Below, one piece after another: positions 16,735-24,941 of a stretch of DNA of 56,791 nt. Each line of letters opens with the position of its first letter. The first letter of the stretch is position 1. A model generated the notes under the pieces. It was not told the origin of the DNA. It saw nothing but the letters and a program-made list of their open reading frames with translations, and ran no database searches. The stretch is from positions 1-56,791 of the forward strand of contig JALERU010000054.1 in assembly GCA_022764045.1 (NCBI GenBank), written 5' to 3'. Source of the DNA: Clostridiales bacterium. Its GTDB lineage: Bacteria > Bacillota > Clostridia > Oscillospirales > Oscillospiraceae. The position numbers were made by a program, and so were the translations under genes.

Positions 16735-17401
16735 CGACGAAAAGGTCATGGTGAAGGGCATCCGCTTTAACCTGGAAAACGAGGGCTACACTGTGGACGT
16801 GGGCTACAACGGCCGCCAGGCGGTGGATCTGGCACGGGCCACGGAATATGACCTCATCATCCTGGATCTGATGATGCCGGAGCTGGACGGCCTGGAGGCC
16901 TGCATGGAGATCCGGGCCTTTTCCACGGTGCCCATCATCATGCTCACCGCCCGGGGGGAGGACACGGACAAGCTGCTGGGCTTTGAGTATGGGGCCGACG
17001 ATTACATCACCAAGCCCTTTAACATCTTAGAGGTGAAGGCCCGGGTGAAGGCCCTGCTCCGCCGGTCCTCCACCACCCGGCGGAAGGAGGAGGGGGGCCA
17101 GCGGATGACCCAGGGGGGACTCACCCTGGACAGCGCCGCCCGGACCACCTGGAAGGACGGAGAGCCGGTGGAGCTCACCGCACGGGAATTTGACCTGCTG
17201 GAGCTGCTGATGAAAAATCCCAACCGGGTCTACAGCCGGGAGCAGCTTTTGAATTTGGTCTGGGGCTATGAATACACCGGAGAGTACCGGACGGTGGACG
17301 TCCACATCCGCCGCCTGCGGGAAAAGGTGGAGCAGGACCCAGCCAATCCCACCCTGCTTTGCACTAAGTGGGGCGTGGGGTATTATTTCAAGGGGGCGTG
17401 A
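16712..17401 (+). CDS. OmpR/PhoB-family response regulator
   Basis: 229 aa. Receiver domain with VVDDEK, phospho-acceptor in LIILDLMMPELDG (Asp about 52), TAR near 80-82 and YITKPFN with Lys about 102; winged-helix domain with LTAREFDLLELLMKNPNRVYSR-type sequence from about 150 and the recognition region 'RTVDVHIRRLREKVE'. Followed after 30 nt by its kinase. The pair looks like PhoP/PhoR or YycF-type systems, but HAMP/PAS content of the kinase fits a generic PhoR-like pair. Targets are unknown; the downstream GerMN lipoprotein is a candidate part of the same pathway. Confidence 0.93.
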   Translation: MARILVVDDEKVMVKGIRFNLENEGYTVDVGYNGRQAVDLARATEYDLIILDLMMPELDGLEACMEIRAFSTVPIIMLTARGEDTDKLLGFEYGADDYITKPFNILEVKARVKALLRRSSTTRRKEEGGQRMTQGGLTLDSAARTTWKDGEPVELTAREFDLLELLMKNPNRVYSREQLLNLVWGYEYTGEYRTVDVHIRRLREKVEQDPANPTLLCTKWGVGYYFKGA

Positions 17402-17431
17402 CCGCCCGGAGCACAGGAAGGAGGCGGGGGA

Positions 17432-18865
17432 ATGGACGAGAAACGATCCGCTAAGCTGCCGATTACCCATTCTTTGCAAATGCGCCTGGCCCTGGGCTAC
17501 TCCTGCCTGATCGCGGCCCTGCTGGTGCTGATGAATACTTACCCTTTGGTGATGAGCCAAAACCTGATGTTCCGCTCCCAGCAGACCGCCCTGGCAAACC
17601 AGGCGGTGCTGATCAGCAACACCCTCACCACCGCCGACGGGCTGACCCCGGAGACGGTGGAGCAGGCGGTGAACCAGTTGGAGGACCTGGACGTCCGCCG
17701 GCTGGTGGTGACCGACCGGGCGGGGCTGGTGCTCTATGACACAGGGGAGGAGGACCTCCAGGGGAAATACGCCCTGACCGGAGAGGTGGTCTCCGCCCTG
17801 CGGGGCAACGACGCCTTTTCCAGCCAGTATCGGGACGGGACCTTTTTCAGCCGGGCAGCCGCCCCGGTGATGACCCGGAACCAGGTGGTGGGGGCGGTCT
17901 TCCTCTATGGGGAGGACAGCGGCCAGGGGGCTCTGCTGGGGGAGCTTCAGCGGAACCTGCGGCTGATTTCCGTGGTGGTCTGTCTGGCGGTGCTGGCCTT
18001 GTTTGGGGCCTTTTCCACCTTTCTCTCCCGGCGGGTGCGCACCCTCTTGGGGGGCATCCGCAAGGTGCGGGCGGGAGAATACACCCATCGGGTCACCATG
18101 GACGGCAAAGACGAGCTGGCCCAACTGGCCGAGGAGTTTAACCAGCTCACCGGACGGCTTCAGATCACCGAGGAGGAGCGGCGGCGGTTTGTCTCCGACG
18201 CCTCCCATGAGCTGAAGACCCCCCTGGCCTCCATCCGCCTGCTCACCGACTCCATCCTCCAGGACGAGGCCATCGACCCGGCCACCACCCGGGAGTTTGT
18301 AGGGGACATCGGCGAGGCGGCGGACCGGCTCATTCACATCAGCCAGGAGCTGTTGGAGCTCAACCGCCTGGACGAGGAGCGGAAGCGCCGCCGGGAGCCG
18401 GTGGACCTGAAGGAACACACGGAGAAGCTGTGCCGCCTGCTGGCCCCCCTGGCCGAGAGCGCCCAGGTGACCCTGGAAACCGACTTGGCCGAGGACTGCG
18501 TGGCCCGGTGCGACAGCGAGGACGCCAACCAGATCCTGCGCAACCTGATGGAAAACGCCATCAAATACAACGTGCCCGGCGGGCACGTCCTGGTCACCAC
18601 CCGCCGCCAGGGGGAGAACGTCTGCCTGTCTGTGGCGGATACCGGTGTGGGAATTCCCCAGGAGGACATGCCCCGGATTTTTGAGCGGTTCTACCGGGTG
18701 GACAAAGCCCGGTCCCGGGCCGCCGGGGGCACCGGACTGGGCCTGTCCATCGTGCGGGACGCCGTCCGCCACCATGGGGGCGAGGTCACCGTGGCCCCCC
18801 GCCCGGAGGCCGGCGTGGTCTTTACGGTCACCCTGCCGGCATGGAGAGAGGAGGAGAGGGCATGA
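17432..18865 (+). CDS. PhoR-like sensor histidine kinase
   Basis: 477 aa. N-terminal membrane segment near 22-42, an extracellular sensor of about 125 residues, a second membrane segment near 172-195, HAMP linker (RVRTLLGGIRKVRAGEYTHR), then HisKA with His in SDASHELKTPLASIR near 259 and an HATPase domain (NLMENAIKYN; DTGVGIPQEDMPRIFERFYR; GGTGLGLSIV). Classical class I architecture. RBS AGGAAGGAGG before ATG 17432. Its stop overlaps the ATG of the GerMN lipoprotein gene (ATGA), so the lipoprotein is translationally coupled to the kinase. Confidence 0.94.
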   Translation: MDEKRSAKLPITHSLQMRLALGYSCLIAALLVLMNTYPLVMSQNLMFRSQQTALANQAVLISNTLTTADGLTPETVEQAVNQLEDLDVRRLVVTDRAGLVLYDTGEEDLQGKYALTGEVVSALRGNDAFSSQYRDGTFFSRAAAPVMTRNQVVGAVFLYGEDSGQGALLGELQRNLRLISVVVCLAVLALFGAFSTFLSRRVRTLLGGIRKVRAGEYTHRVTMDGKDELAQLAEEFNQLTGRLQITEEERRRFVSDASHELKTPLASIRLLTDSILQDEAIDPATTREFVGDIGEAADRLIHISQELLELNRLDEERKRRREPVDLKEHTEKLCRLLAPLAESAQVTLETDLAEDCVARCDSEDANQILRNLMENAIKYNVPGGHVLVTTRRQGENVCLSVADTGVGIPQEDMPRIFERFYRVDKARSRAAGGTGLGLSIVRDAVRHHGGEVTVAPRPEAGVVFTVTLPAWREEERA

Positions 18866-19347
18866 GACGGAGCCTTGGGCTGCTGCTGTCCCTGGTCCTT
18901 TTGCTGGCCTTGTCCGGCTGCCTGGATCAGGGGGAAGTGGTCTATAACGTCTACTACGTGAACCAGACCGCCGGCGCAGAGGCGGCCCTGGCGGCGGAAG
19001 AGAGGACCCTGCCCCCGGGGACCGACCCGGTGGAGGGCCTGCTCACCCTGCTGCTCACCCAACCCCAGAGGGAGGACCTGTCCAACGTGATCCCCGAGGT
19101 GGTCACCCTGCGTCAGTGGAGCCTGGAAAACGGCCTGCTGACGGTGGACTTCTCCGGCAGCTACGGGATTCTGTCGGGGATCGACCTGACCCTGGCGGAC
19201 TACTGCGTGGTCCTCACCATGACCCAACTGGAGGAGGTGGAGGCAGTGGCCATCACCGCCGACGGAGAGCCGATTTTCTACCGGGATCACCAGCAACTCA
19301 CCGCCGCCGACGTCTGGTCGGGGCTTTCGGAGGAGGAAGGGGCGTGA
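18862..19347 (+). CDS. GerMN-domain lipoprotein
   Basis: 161 aa from ATG 18862, overlapping the kinase stop by 4 nt and preceded by GAGAGGAGGAG. Signal peptide with lipobox LALSGC (Cys about 23), then one GerMN (sporulation/germination) domain: VVYNVYYVNQ, TDPVEGLLTLLLTQP, 'GLLTVDFSGSYGIL' and 'VLTMTQLEEVEAVAITADGE'. B. subtilis GerM has two such domains; here only one is present. In Clostridia lone GerMN lipoproteins often sit beside two-component systems, as here. It would be anchored on the outer face of the membrane. The link with the signalling pair is inferred from the overlap. Confidence 0.85.
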   Translation: MRRSLGLLLSLVLLLALSGCLDQGEVVYNVYYVNQTAGAEAALAAEERTLPPGTDPVEGLLTLLLTQPQREDLSNVIPEVVTLRQWSLENGLLTVDFSGSYGILSGIDLTLADYCVVLTMTQLEEVEAVAITADGEPIFYRDHQQLTAADVWSGLSEEEGA

Positions 19348-19408
19348 GGCCCTGTTCGTCCCGGGAGAACTATGTCCCCGCGTTTCATAGGGGCTGCGAT
19401 AAAAAAGA

Positions 19409-19445
19409 AACCGAGGCAAAGGAAACGGCTTCCTTTGCCTCGGTT
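19409..19445. terminator. Bidirectional terminator between GerMN and hydrogenase genes
   Basis: Perfect 16-bp stem AACCGAGGCAAAGGAA / TTCCTTTGCCTCGGTT with loop ACGGC, flanked by an A-rich run on the left and TATTGTTT on the right. It serves the convergent genes ending at 19347 and 19465. Confidence 0.9.
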
Positions 19446-19464
19446 ATTGTTTGGGAACATGCGC

Positions 19465-21183
19465 TTACAGGGTCCACTCCCGCTGGTCGGTGTGGAGCAG
19501 GTGATGGGCCTTCTCCGACAGGGGGGCTTCCAGGTAGTCCCGGTAGAGCGCCTGGATGGTGGGGTTTTCGTGGGAGAAGCGGATGGGGCTCTCGGCGTCC
19601 AGTTGGTACAGGTGAGATCCCCGGTCGGCGGAGAGGTCCTGGCCGTCGTGGATGGGCTGACCGCCGCCGCCGGAGCAGCCGCCGGGGCAGGCCATGACCT
19701 CCACAAAGTCGTAGTCTGCCTGCCCGGCCCGCAGGGTGTCCATCAGTTGGCGGGCGCTGGCCAGGCCGGAGACCACGGCCAGACGGAGCTTGGTCTGGCC
19801 GATGGTAAAGGAAGCTTCCCGCCAGGGCTTCTGGCCCCGGATTTCCTGGAAGGCGTCGGCAGGGGGATTGGCCCCGGTGAGCTTCCAATAGGCGGTGCGC
19901 AGGGCGGCCTCCATCACGCCGCCGGTGACGCCGAAGATGACGCCGGCGCCGGAGCCCCGGCCCAGGGGGCTGTCGAAGTCCTCCTCAGGCAGGGCGGCCA
20001 CGTTAATCTGCATGGCCTGGAGCATCCGGTCCAGCTCCCGGGTGGTGAGGACCACGTCCACATCCCGGTCGGCGGCGTCGCTGACCTGGGGAATGGCGGC
20101 CTCGTATTTCTTCGCGGTGCAGGGCATGACGGAGACGCAGAAGATGTCCTTGGGCTCCTTGCCCAGCTGCTGGGCGTAATAGCTTTTGGCGATGGCCCCG
20201 AACATCTGCTGGGGGCTTTTGGCGGTGGAGAGATGGCCGGTCATCTCAGGGTACTCCTTGCGGACGAAGCGCACCCAGCCGGGGCAGCAGGAGGTGAACT
20301 GGGGCAGCTTGCTCTCCTGGGGGTGGGTCATGCGCGCCACAAACTCGCTGCTCTCCTCCATAATGGTCAGGTCGGCGGAGAAGGTGGTGTCGAAAACGTG
20401 CCGAACCCCCAGGGCCCGGACGGCGGCGGCCAGGCGCTTTTCCGTGGCCTGCGCAGGCTTCAGACCCAGGCTCTCGCCCCAGGCGGCCCGGACAGCGGGG
20501 GCGATCTGGAAGACCACCTCCTTGGTGGGGTCGCTGAGGGCGTCGAAGACGGTCTCCGTGTCGTCCCGCTCCCGCAGGGCGCCCACGGGGCAGTGGACCA
20601 CGCACTGGCCGCACAGGGCGCAGTTGGCCTCGTTCATCCGCAGGCCGCCGTGGATGCGCACGGTGGTGTGGGCGCCGGAGCCGGTGACCTCCCAGGCCCC
20701 CAGGGACTGGACCCGGTCACAGACGGACACGCAGCGGAGACATTTGATGCACTTGGAGCTGTCCCGCAGAATGGGCAGGGTGGGGTCCCAGGGGCGTTCG
20801 GTGGCTTCGTTGCGGAAGGGAACGTGCTGAATGTTCATGGCCTTGGACAGGGCTTGGAGGGAGCAATTGCCACTGCGCACGCAGGTGACGCAGTGGTCCA
20901 CGTGCTGGGAGAGGATGAGCTCCACATTGGTCTTGCGGGTGACCCGCACCCGCTGGGTGTTGGTGTGGACCACCATGCCGTCCTCCACCAGGGTGTTGCA
21001 GGCGGTGGCCAGCTTGTCCACCCCCTCCACCTCCACGGCGCAGATGCGGCAGGAGGCTACCTCGTTGATCTCTCGGAGGTAGCAGAGGGTGGGGATGTGA
21101 ATGTCCACCGCAGCGGCGGCGTCCAGGATGGTGGTGCCGGCGGGGACGGTTACGGTTCGGTTGTCGATGGTCAGCGTTACCAT
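19465..21183 (-). CDS. hydA: [FeFe] hydrogenase catalytic subunit (group A)
   Basis: 572 aa, M3-type layout: N-terminal [2Fe-2S] domain (Cys34, 45, 48, 62), His/Cys-ligated [4Fe-4S] site (HVDHCVTCVRSGNC, about 95-108), two ferredoxin-type [4Fe-4S] sites (CIKCLRCVSVC; CALCGQCVVHCP), then the H-cluster domain with all three signatures: TSCCPGW (about 296), MPCTAKKYE (about 352) and ACPGGCSGGGGQP (about 495). All H-cluster cysteines are present. It interconverts protons and H2 in the cytoplasm. Its ATG overlaps the end of the upstream flavoprotein gene by 7 nt, implying a complex. Maturation genes hydE, F and G are not in the window. Confidence 0.97.
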   Translation of the reverse strand: MVTLTIDNRTVTVPAGTTILDAAAAVDIHIPTLCYLREINEVASCRICAVEVEGVDKLATACNTLVEDGMVVHTNTQRVRVTRKTNVELILSQHVDHCVTCVRSGNCSLQALSKAMNIQHVPFRNEATERPWDPTLPILRDSSKCIKCLRCVSVCDRVQSLGAWEVTGSGAHTTVRIHGGLRMNEANCALCGQCVVHCPVGALRERDDTETVFDALSDPTKEVVFQIAPAVRAAWGESLGLKPAQATEKRLAAAVRALGVRHVFDTTFSADLTIMEESSEFVARMTHPQESKLPQFTSCCPGWVRFVRKEYPEMTGHLSTAKSPQQMFGAIAKSYYAQQLGKEPKDIFCVSVMPCTAKKYEAAIPQVSDAADRDVDVVLTTRELDRMLQAMQINVAALPEEDFDSPLGRGSGAGVIFGVTGGVMEAALRTAYWKLTGANPPADAFQEIRGQKPWREASFTIGQTKLRLAVVSGLASARQLMDTLRAGQADYDFVEVMACPGGCSGGGGQPIHDGQDLSADRGSHLYQLDAESPIRFSHENPTIQALYRDYLEAPLSEKAHHLLHTDQREWTL

Positions 21184-23009
21184 TTTGCCAGTCTCCCTCC
21201 TTTGAAGCCCGCGTGGCCGTAGTGGTCACAGCGGAGGCAGCGGCTGCACTCCTGGGCCATTTCCTGCTCGGACATGCAGTTTTCCATCAGCTCAAAGTCG
21301 TTCTTCCGCCAGCTGGCCTCTCGTTCGGTGAGGTCCACCCGGCCGGTGGCCCCCTTCAGGCGGAAGGGGGCGGGGGGAATCTCCAGGTTGGCGGAGATAT
21401 CGGTGTGGAAGCCCAGATATTCGTCGATACTGGCGGCGGCCACCTTGCCGGCCTCGATGGCCAGAATGACGGTGGCGGGGCCGGAGACGCAGTCGCCCCC
21501 GGAGAAGACCCCGTCCATGCCGGGGATGCTGCCGTCGTCGGCGGTGACGATGTTATCCCACTTGGTGGGCACGCCGTCCTGGGCGAAGACCTTGGAGTCC
21601 ACCACCTGGCCCACGGCCATGAGGACCACGTCGCAGGGGATGAGTTCCTCGGGCTGGTCGGCCTTCCGGGGGGCCGGACGGCCGCCCCGCACCTCGCCGA
21701 TGACCTGGGGCTGGACCACAAGACCTGTGACCTGGCCGGCCTCATTGGTCTCAATGCGGACGGGGGCCTTCAGGGGGAGGACCTCGCAGCCTTCGGCCAT
21801 GGCCCCCTCAATCTCCTCGGGCAGGGCGGTCATGTCGGAGATCCGACGGCGGTAGACGCACTTGACCGACTTGGCCCCCAGGCGGACGGAGGTCCGGGTG
21901 GCGTCCATGGCCACGTTGCCGCCCCCCACGATGACCACGTCCTTGCCGGTGAAGTCGGGCTTTACCGAGCGGATGGTGGTGTCCAGGAGCTGGATGGCGG
22001 AGAGCACCCCCTCGGCTTCCTCGCCGGGGATGCCCAGGCTCTTGTGGAGGCAGGCGCCGATGGCCAGGTAGAGGCTGTCGTATTCCTCCCGGAGCTGGGC
22101 CATGGTCACGTCGGACCCCACGTTGCAGTTCAGCTTAACCTCCACGCCGGTGGAGAGGATGTTATCAATGTCCCAGTCCAGATAGGAGCCGGGCAGGCGG
22201 TAGCTGGGGATGCCGTAGCGGAGCATGCCGCCCAGCTTGGGTTTGCGCTCGAAGACGGTGACCTTGTGGCCCATGAGGGAGAGGAAGTAGGCGGCGGTGA
22301 GTCCCGAGGGGCCGCCGCCCACGATGGCCACGGTCTTGCCGGTGTCCTTTGCCCGGGGCGGTGCGGGGACCGGGCCGGAGGTATGGTCCACGGCGAAACG
22401 CTTGATGCCCCGGATATTCAGGGGGGAGTCCACAATGGTCCGGCGGCAGTGGGTCTCGCAGGGGTGCTCACACACCAGGCCACAGACCGAGGGGAAGGGG
22501 TTGTCCTTGCGGATGAGGCGGATGGCGTCGTCATACCGCTCCTCCCCCACCAGAGAGATGTAACCGGGCACGTCCACGTGGGCGGGGCAGAGCTCCACGC
22601 AGGGGACGCTCTTAAAGTTGGCGGTGCAGCTTCCCTGGGTCACGTGGGCCAGATAGTCGTCCTGGAAAGCCACATAGCCGTCCAAGACCATCTGGGCGGC
22701 TTCGAAGCCGATGGCGCAGTCGGCGCTGTCCACAATGGACTGGGCGGTGCGCAAAATGGTGTCCAGGTCGGCCTGGCTGCCCTGGCCGTCCAGCAACTGG
22801 TCCAGCAGGGCGGACAGCCGGTCCAGACCGATGCGGCAGGGGACGCATTTGCCGCAGCTCTGGGCCAGACATAGTTTCAAAAAGGCACTGGTGAGCTCTA
22901 CGGGGCAGTTTCCGCAGGGGGCTGCGGAGATCCGCCGCTCCATATCGGCGTAGAGGTCGTCCACCGTGCGCTGGGAATTTTCCCAGGGGGTGATACGAAG
23001 TCTGCTCAA
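21177..23009 (-). CDS. GltD/NfnB-type FAD, NAD(P)-binding Fe-S oxidoreductase, partner of the [FeFe] hydrogenase
   Basis: 610 aa if it starts at TTG 23009, which is 9 nt after AAAGGAG; the open frame continues to 23186, but that part is AT-rich leader sequence with no ribosome site. Domains in order: a NuoF-like [4Fe-4S] segment (CGNCPVEL; QSCGKCVPCRIG, residues 32-61), a GltD-type Fe-S domain (VPCVELCPAHVDVP; CGLVCEHPCETHCRR), an FAD Rossmann fold (VAIVGGGPSGLTAAY), an NAD(P) fold (DVVIVGGGNVAMDA) and a C-terminal CSRCLRC cluster. There is no NuoF FMN domain and no NuoE-like gene. It should pass electrons between NAD(P)H and HydA. Whether it bifurcates with ferredoxin is open. Confidence 0.88.
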   Translation of the reverse strand: MSRLRITPWENSQRTVDDLYADMERRISAAPCGNCPVELTSAFLKLCLAQSCGKCVPCRIGLDRLSALLDQLLDGQGSQADLDTILRTAQSIVDSADCAIGFEAAQMVLDGYVAFQDDYLAHVTQGSCTANFKSVPCVELCPAHVDVPGYISLVGEERYDDAIRLIRKDNPFPSVCGLVCEHPCETHCRRTIVDSPLNIRGIKRFAVDHTSGPVPAPPRAKDTGKTVAIVGGGPSGLTAAYFLSLMGHKVTVFERKPKLGGMLRYGIPSYRLPGSYLDWDIDNILSTGVEVKLNCNVGSDVTMAQLREEYDSLYLAIGACLHKSLGIPGEEAEGVLSAIQLLDTTIRSVKPDFTGKDVVIVGGGNVAMDATRTSVRLGAKSVKCVYRRRISDMTALPEEIEGAMAEGCEVLPLKAPVRIETNEAGQVTGLVVQPQVIGEVRGGRPAPRKADQPEELIPCDVVLMAVGQVVDSKVFAQDGVPTKWDNIVTADDGSIPGMDGVFSGGDCVSGPATVILAIEAGKVAAASIDEYLGFHTDISANLEIPPAPFRLKGATGRVDLTEREASWRKNDFELMENCMSEQEMAQECSRCLRCDHYGHAGFKGGRLAKW

Positions 23010-23059
23010 TTCAATGATCTCCTTTCCTCTGATCGAAAGAGTGCGCGGGGAAAAAGAAA

Positions 23060-23087
23060 GCATTTTTGTAGGAAACACCAAAAATGC
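23060..23087 (-). promoter_or_regulatory. Attenuator-like hairpin in the hydrogenase leader
   Basis: Inverted repeat GCATTTTTG / CAAAAATGC with a 10-nt loop. Read on the - strand it is followed at once by TTTCTTTTTCC, so it has the form of an intrinsic terminator, about 30 nt into the predicted leader and 50 nt ahead of the ribosome site. It could regulate read-through into the hydrogenase genes. Confidence 0.5.
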
Positions 23088-23123
23088 AAAAAAATCAAGA
23101 AGTGCGCTGTCACACAACACTAT

Positions 23124-23152
23124 ATCATAATCGGATTCGACACAAAATGCAA
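23124..23152 (-). promoter_or_regulatory. Sigma-A promoter of the hydrogenase operon
   Basis: On the - strand TTGCAT (23147-23152), 17-nt spacer, TATGAT (23124-23129). The predicted start near 23117 leaves a leader of about 108 nt before TTG 23009. Confidence 0.7.
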
Positions 23153-23413
23153 CAAGAATTTTTATACTTTCATTTCTGGTTTTCATATTGTGTCAAACAG
23201 AAAAAAACGACAACAAATTGAAAATAAGCGTGCAGGATAGCTCCTTAAAAATAAGTAAAAAAGTAGAAAAAATGAGGGGCGATACTGTCGGCTAAGCAGG
23301 TTTTTCACCAAAAGAAACCATGGAAAATCCGGCGGTTTGGAGCTATGATGGGCCCATGAGAACAGCGCGCAGGTTCCCAGGGTCCTCCTCCCGGTCCACG
23401 GGGGAAATGGGGA

Positions 23414-23443
23414 TTGACCATCGCCGGGAAAAAGCGGTATAAT
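23414..23443 (+). promoter_or_regulatory. Sigma-A promoter of the O-acetylhomoserine sulfhydrylase gene
   Basis: TTGACC (23414-23419), 18-nt spacer, perfect TATAAT (23438-23443). The predicted start near 23450 gives a leader of about 59 nt, too short for an S-box or T-box. Confidence 0.8.
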
Positions 23444-23508
23444 ACCGTGTTACATGCCAAGATACCGCAGCATTTTTCGGCGGGATCATCATAAGGAGGA
23501 CCAACACC

Positions 23509-24792
23509 ATGAGCGAATATCAGAAGGGCACCCAGTGCCTCCATGCCGGCTATGTGCCCGGAAACGGAGAGCCGAGAAACATTCCCATCATTCAAAGCAC
23601 CACCTTCCGCTACGCCACCAGCGAGGCCATGGGGGCCTTGTTTGACCTGGAGGCCGAGGGCTATTTCTACACCCGCCTCCAAAACCCCACCTCTGACCGG
23701 GTGGCGGCCAAGGTCTGCGCCCTGGAGGGGGGCACGGCGGCCATGCTGACCTCTTCCGGTCAGGCGGCCAACTTCTTTGCCATCTTCAACATCTGCTCGG
23801 CTGGGGACCACGTGGTCTCTTCCGCCGCCATCTATGGGGGCACCTTCAACCTGTTCGCCGTGACCATGAAGCGCATGGGCATTGCGTTTACCTTCGTGGA
23901 CCCCAACTGCTCGGAGGAAGAGCTGAACGCCGCCTTCCGGCCCAACACCAAGGCCGTCTTTGGTGAGACCATCGCCAATCCCGCCCTGATTGTTTTGGAC
24001 CTGGAGAAGTTTGCCAAGGCCGCCCACGCCCATGGGGTGCCCCTGATCGTGGACAACACCTTCGCCACCCCCGTGGGCTGTCGCCCCTTTGAGTGGGGGG
24101 TGGACATTGTCACCCACTCCACCACCAAATATATGGACGGCCACGCCAACTGTGTGGGCGGGGCCATTGTGGACAGCGGCAACTTCGACTGGACCCAGTA
24201 CCCCGACAAGTATCCCGGCCTGTGCACCCCCGACGAGAGTTACCACGGGGTGACCTACACCCAGCGGTTCGGCCTGGGCGGGGCCTACATCACCAAGGCG
24301 GTGGTCCAGCTCATGCGGGACTTCGGCGCCACCCCCGCCCCCATGAACGCTTACTTCCTGAACGTGGGCCTGGAGACCCTCCACCTGCGGATGCCCCAGC
24401 ACTGCGCCAACGCCCTGGCGGTGGCACAGTTTGTGAAAAACCACCCCAAAATCGCCTGGGTCAGCTACCCCGGCCTGGAGGGAGACAAATACTATGACCT
24501 GGCCCGGAAATACATGCCCAAGGGCACCTGCGGTGTGGTGACCTTTGGCGTCAAGGGGGGCAGGACGGCGGCCGAGACCTTCATGGCCGGCCTGAAGCTG
24601 GCCTCCATCGCCACCCACGTGGCCGACGCCAAAACCTGTGTCCTCCATCCCGCCTCTTCCACCCACCGGCAGCTCTCCGAGGCTGAGCTGGAGGCCGCCG
24701 GGGTCTCCGCCGACCTCATCCGCCTGTCCGTGGGTATTGAGGATGCGGCCGACATCATCGCCGACCTGGAGCAGGCCCTGGAGCAGGTGTAA
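23509..24792 (+). CDS. O-acetylhomoserine aminocarboxypropyltransferase (sulfhydrylase), Cys/Met PLP family
   Basis: 427 aa, the length of the MetY group (cystathionine gamma-synthases are nearer 380). PLP-binding Lys lies in THSTTKYMDGH, with the preceding Asp in LIVDNTFATP. Other family blocks: YTRLQNPTSDRVAAKVCALEGG, 'LTSSGQAANFF', and the C-terminal KLASIATHVADAKTCVLHPA. It makes homocysteine from O-acetylhomoserine and sulfide, feeding the methyl cycle encoded at 31353-40569. RBS AAGGAGG before ATG 23509. Expressed from its own promoter at 23414. An O-acetylserine specificity is less likely but cannot be excluded by motif alone. Confidence 0.92.
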   Translation: MSEYQKGTQCLHAGYVPGNGEPRNIPIIQSTTFRYATSEAMGALFDLEAEGYFYTRLQNPTSDRVAAKVCALEGGTAAMLTSSGQAANFFAIFNICSAGDHVVSSAAIYGGTFNLFAVTMKRMGIAFTFVDPNCSEEELNAAFRPNTKAVFGETIANPALIVLDLEKFAKAAHAHGVPLIVDNTFATPVGCRPFEWGVDIVTHSTTKYMDGHANCVGGAIVDSGNFDWTQYPDKYPGLCTPDESYHGVTYTQRFGLGGAYITKAVVQLMRDFGATPAPMNAYFLNVGLETLHLRMPQHCANALAVAQFVKNHPKIAWVSYPGLEGDKYYDLARKYMPKGTCGVVTFGVKGGRTAAETFMAGLKLASIATHVADAKTCVLHPASSTHRQLSEAELEAAGVSADLIRLSVGIEDAADIIADLEQALEQV

Positions 24793-24829
24793 TGGGATTT
24801 GTCCCCGCTTCTTACCCTGAGTTAGCATC

Positions 24830-24900
24830 ATGCGTGCGGCACAAAGCCACAGATGGCTTTGCACGTTCCATTGGCGCGGTGCGCCAATGGAACGACGCAT
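24830..24900 (+). repeat. Structured intergenic element (three-way junction) with perfect 13-bp hairpin
   Basis: Outer arms ATGCGT (24830-24835) and ACGCAT (24895-24900) enclose two hairpins: AAAGCC/GGCTTT (24843-24860) and a perfect 13-bp stem with arm GTTCCATTGGCGC (24865-24877), loop GGT and its exact complement (24881-24893). It has no U tract. It lies between the sulfhydrylase and transporter genes. It may be an RNA element or a dispersed palindrome. Confidence 0.55.
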
Positions 24901-24941
24901 AGGGGTTGATTCAGGAGACATTAGAATAGGAGCGATGTCCG

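Larger units (their letters stand above)
23010..23508. other. 500-bp AT-rich divergent intergenic region
   Basis: Contains the leftward hydrogenase promoter (23124-23152) with its leader hairpin (23060-23087) and the rightward promoter (23414-23443). The middle, about 23160-23400, is A-rich and then GC-rich, with no gene, no clear dyad and no recognised riboswitch. Base composition from 23040 to 23290 is far more AT-rich than the surrounding genes. Confidence 0.6.

Noticed and set aside
19372-21222. 616-codon open frame on the + strand opposite hydA
   Set aside because: His/Gly/Val-rich composition, no start signal, and complete overlap with an [FeFe] hydrogenase carrying all signatures.
23010-23186. 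59-residue N-terminal extension of the hydrogenase flavoprotein
   Set aside because: The extension is AT-rich, hydrophobic without family match, overlaps the promoter and attenuator-like hairpin, and lacks a ribosome site, while TTG 23009 follows AAAGGAG at good spacing.
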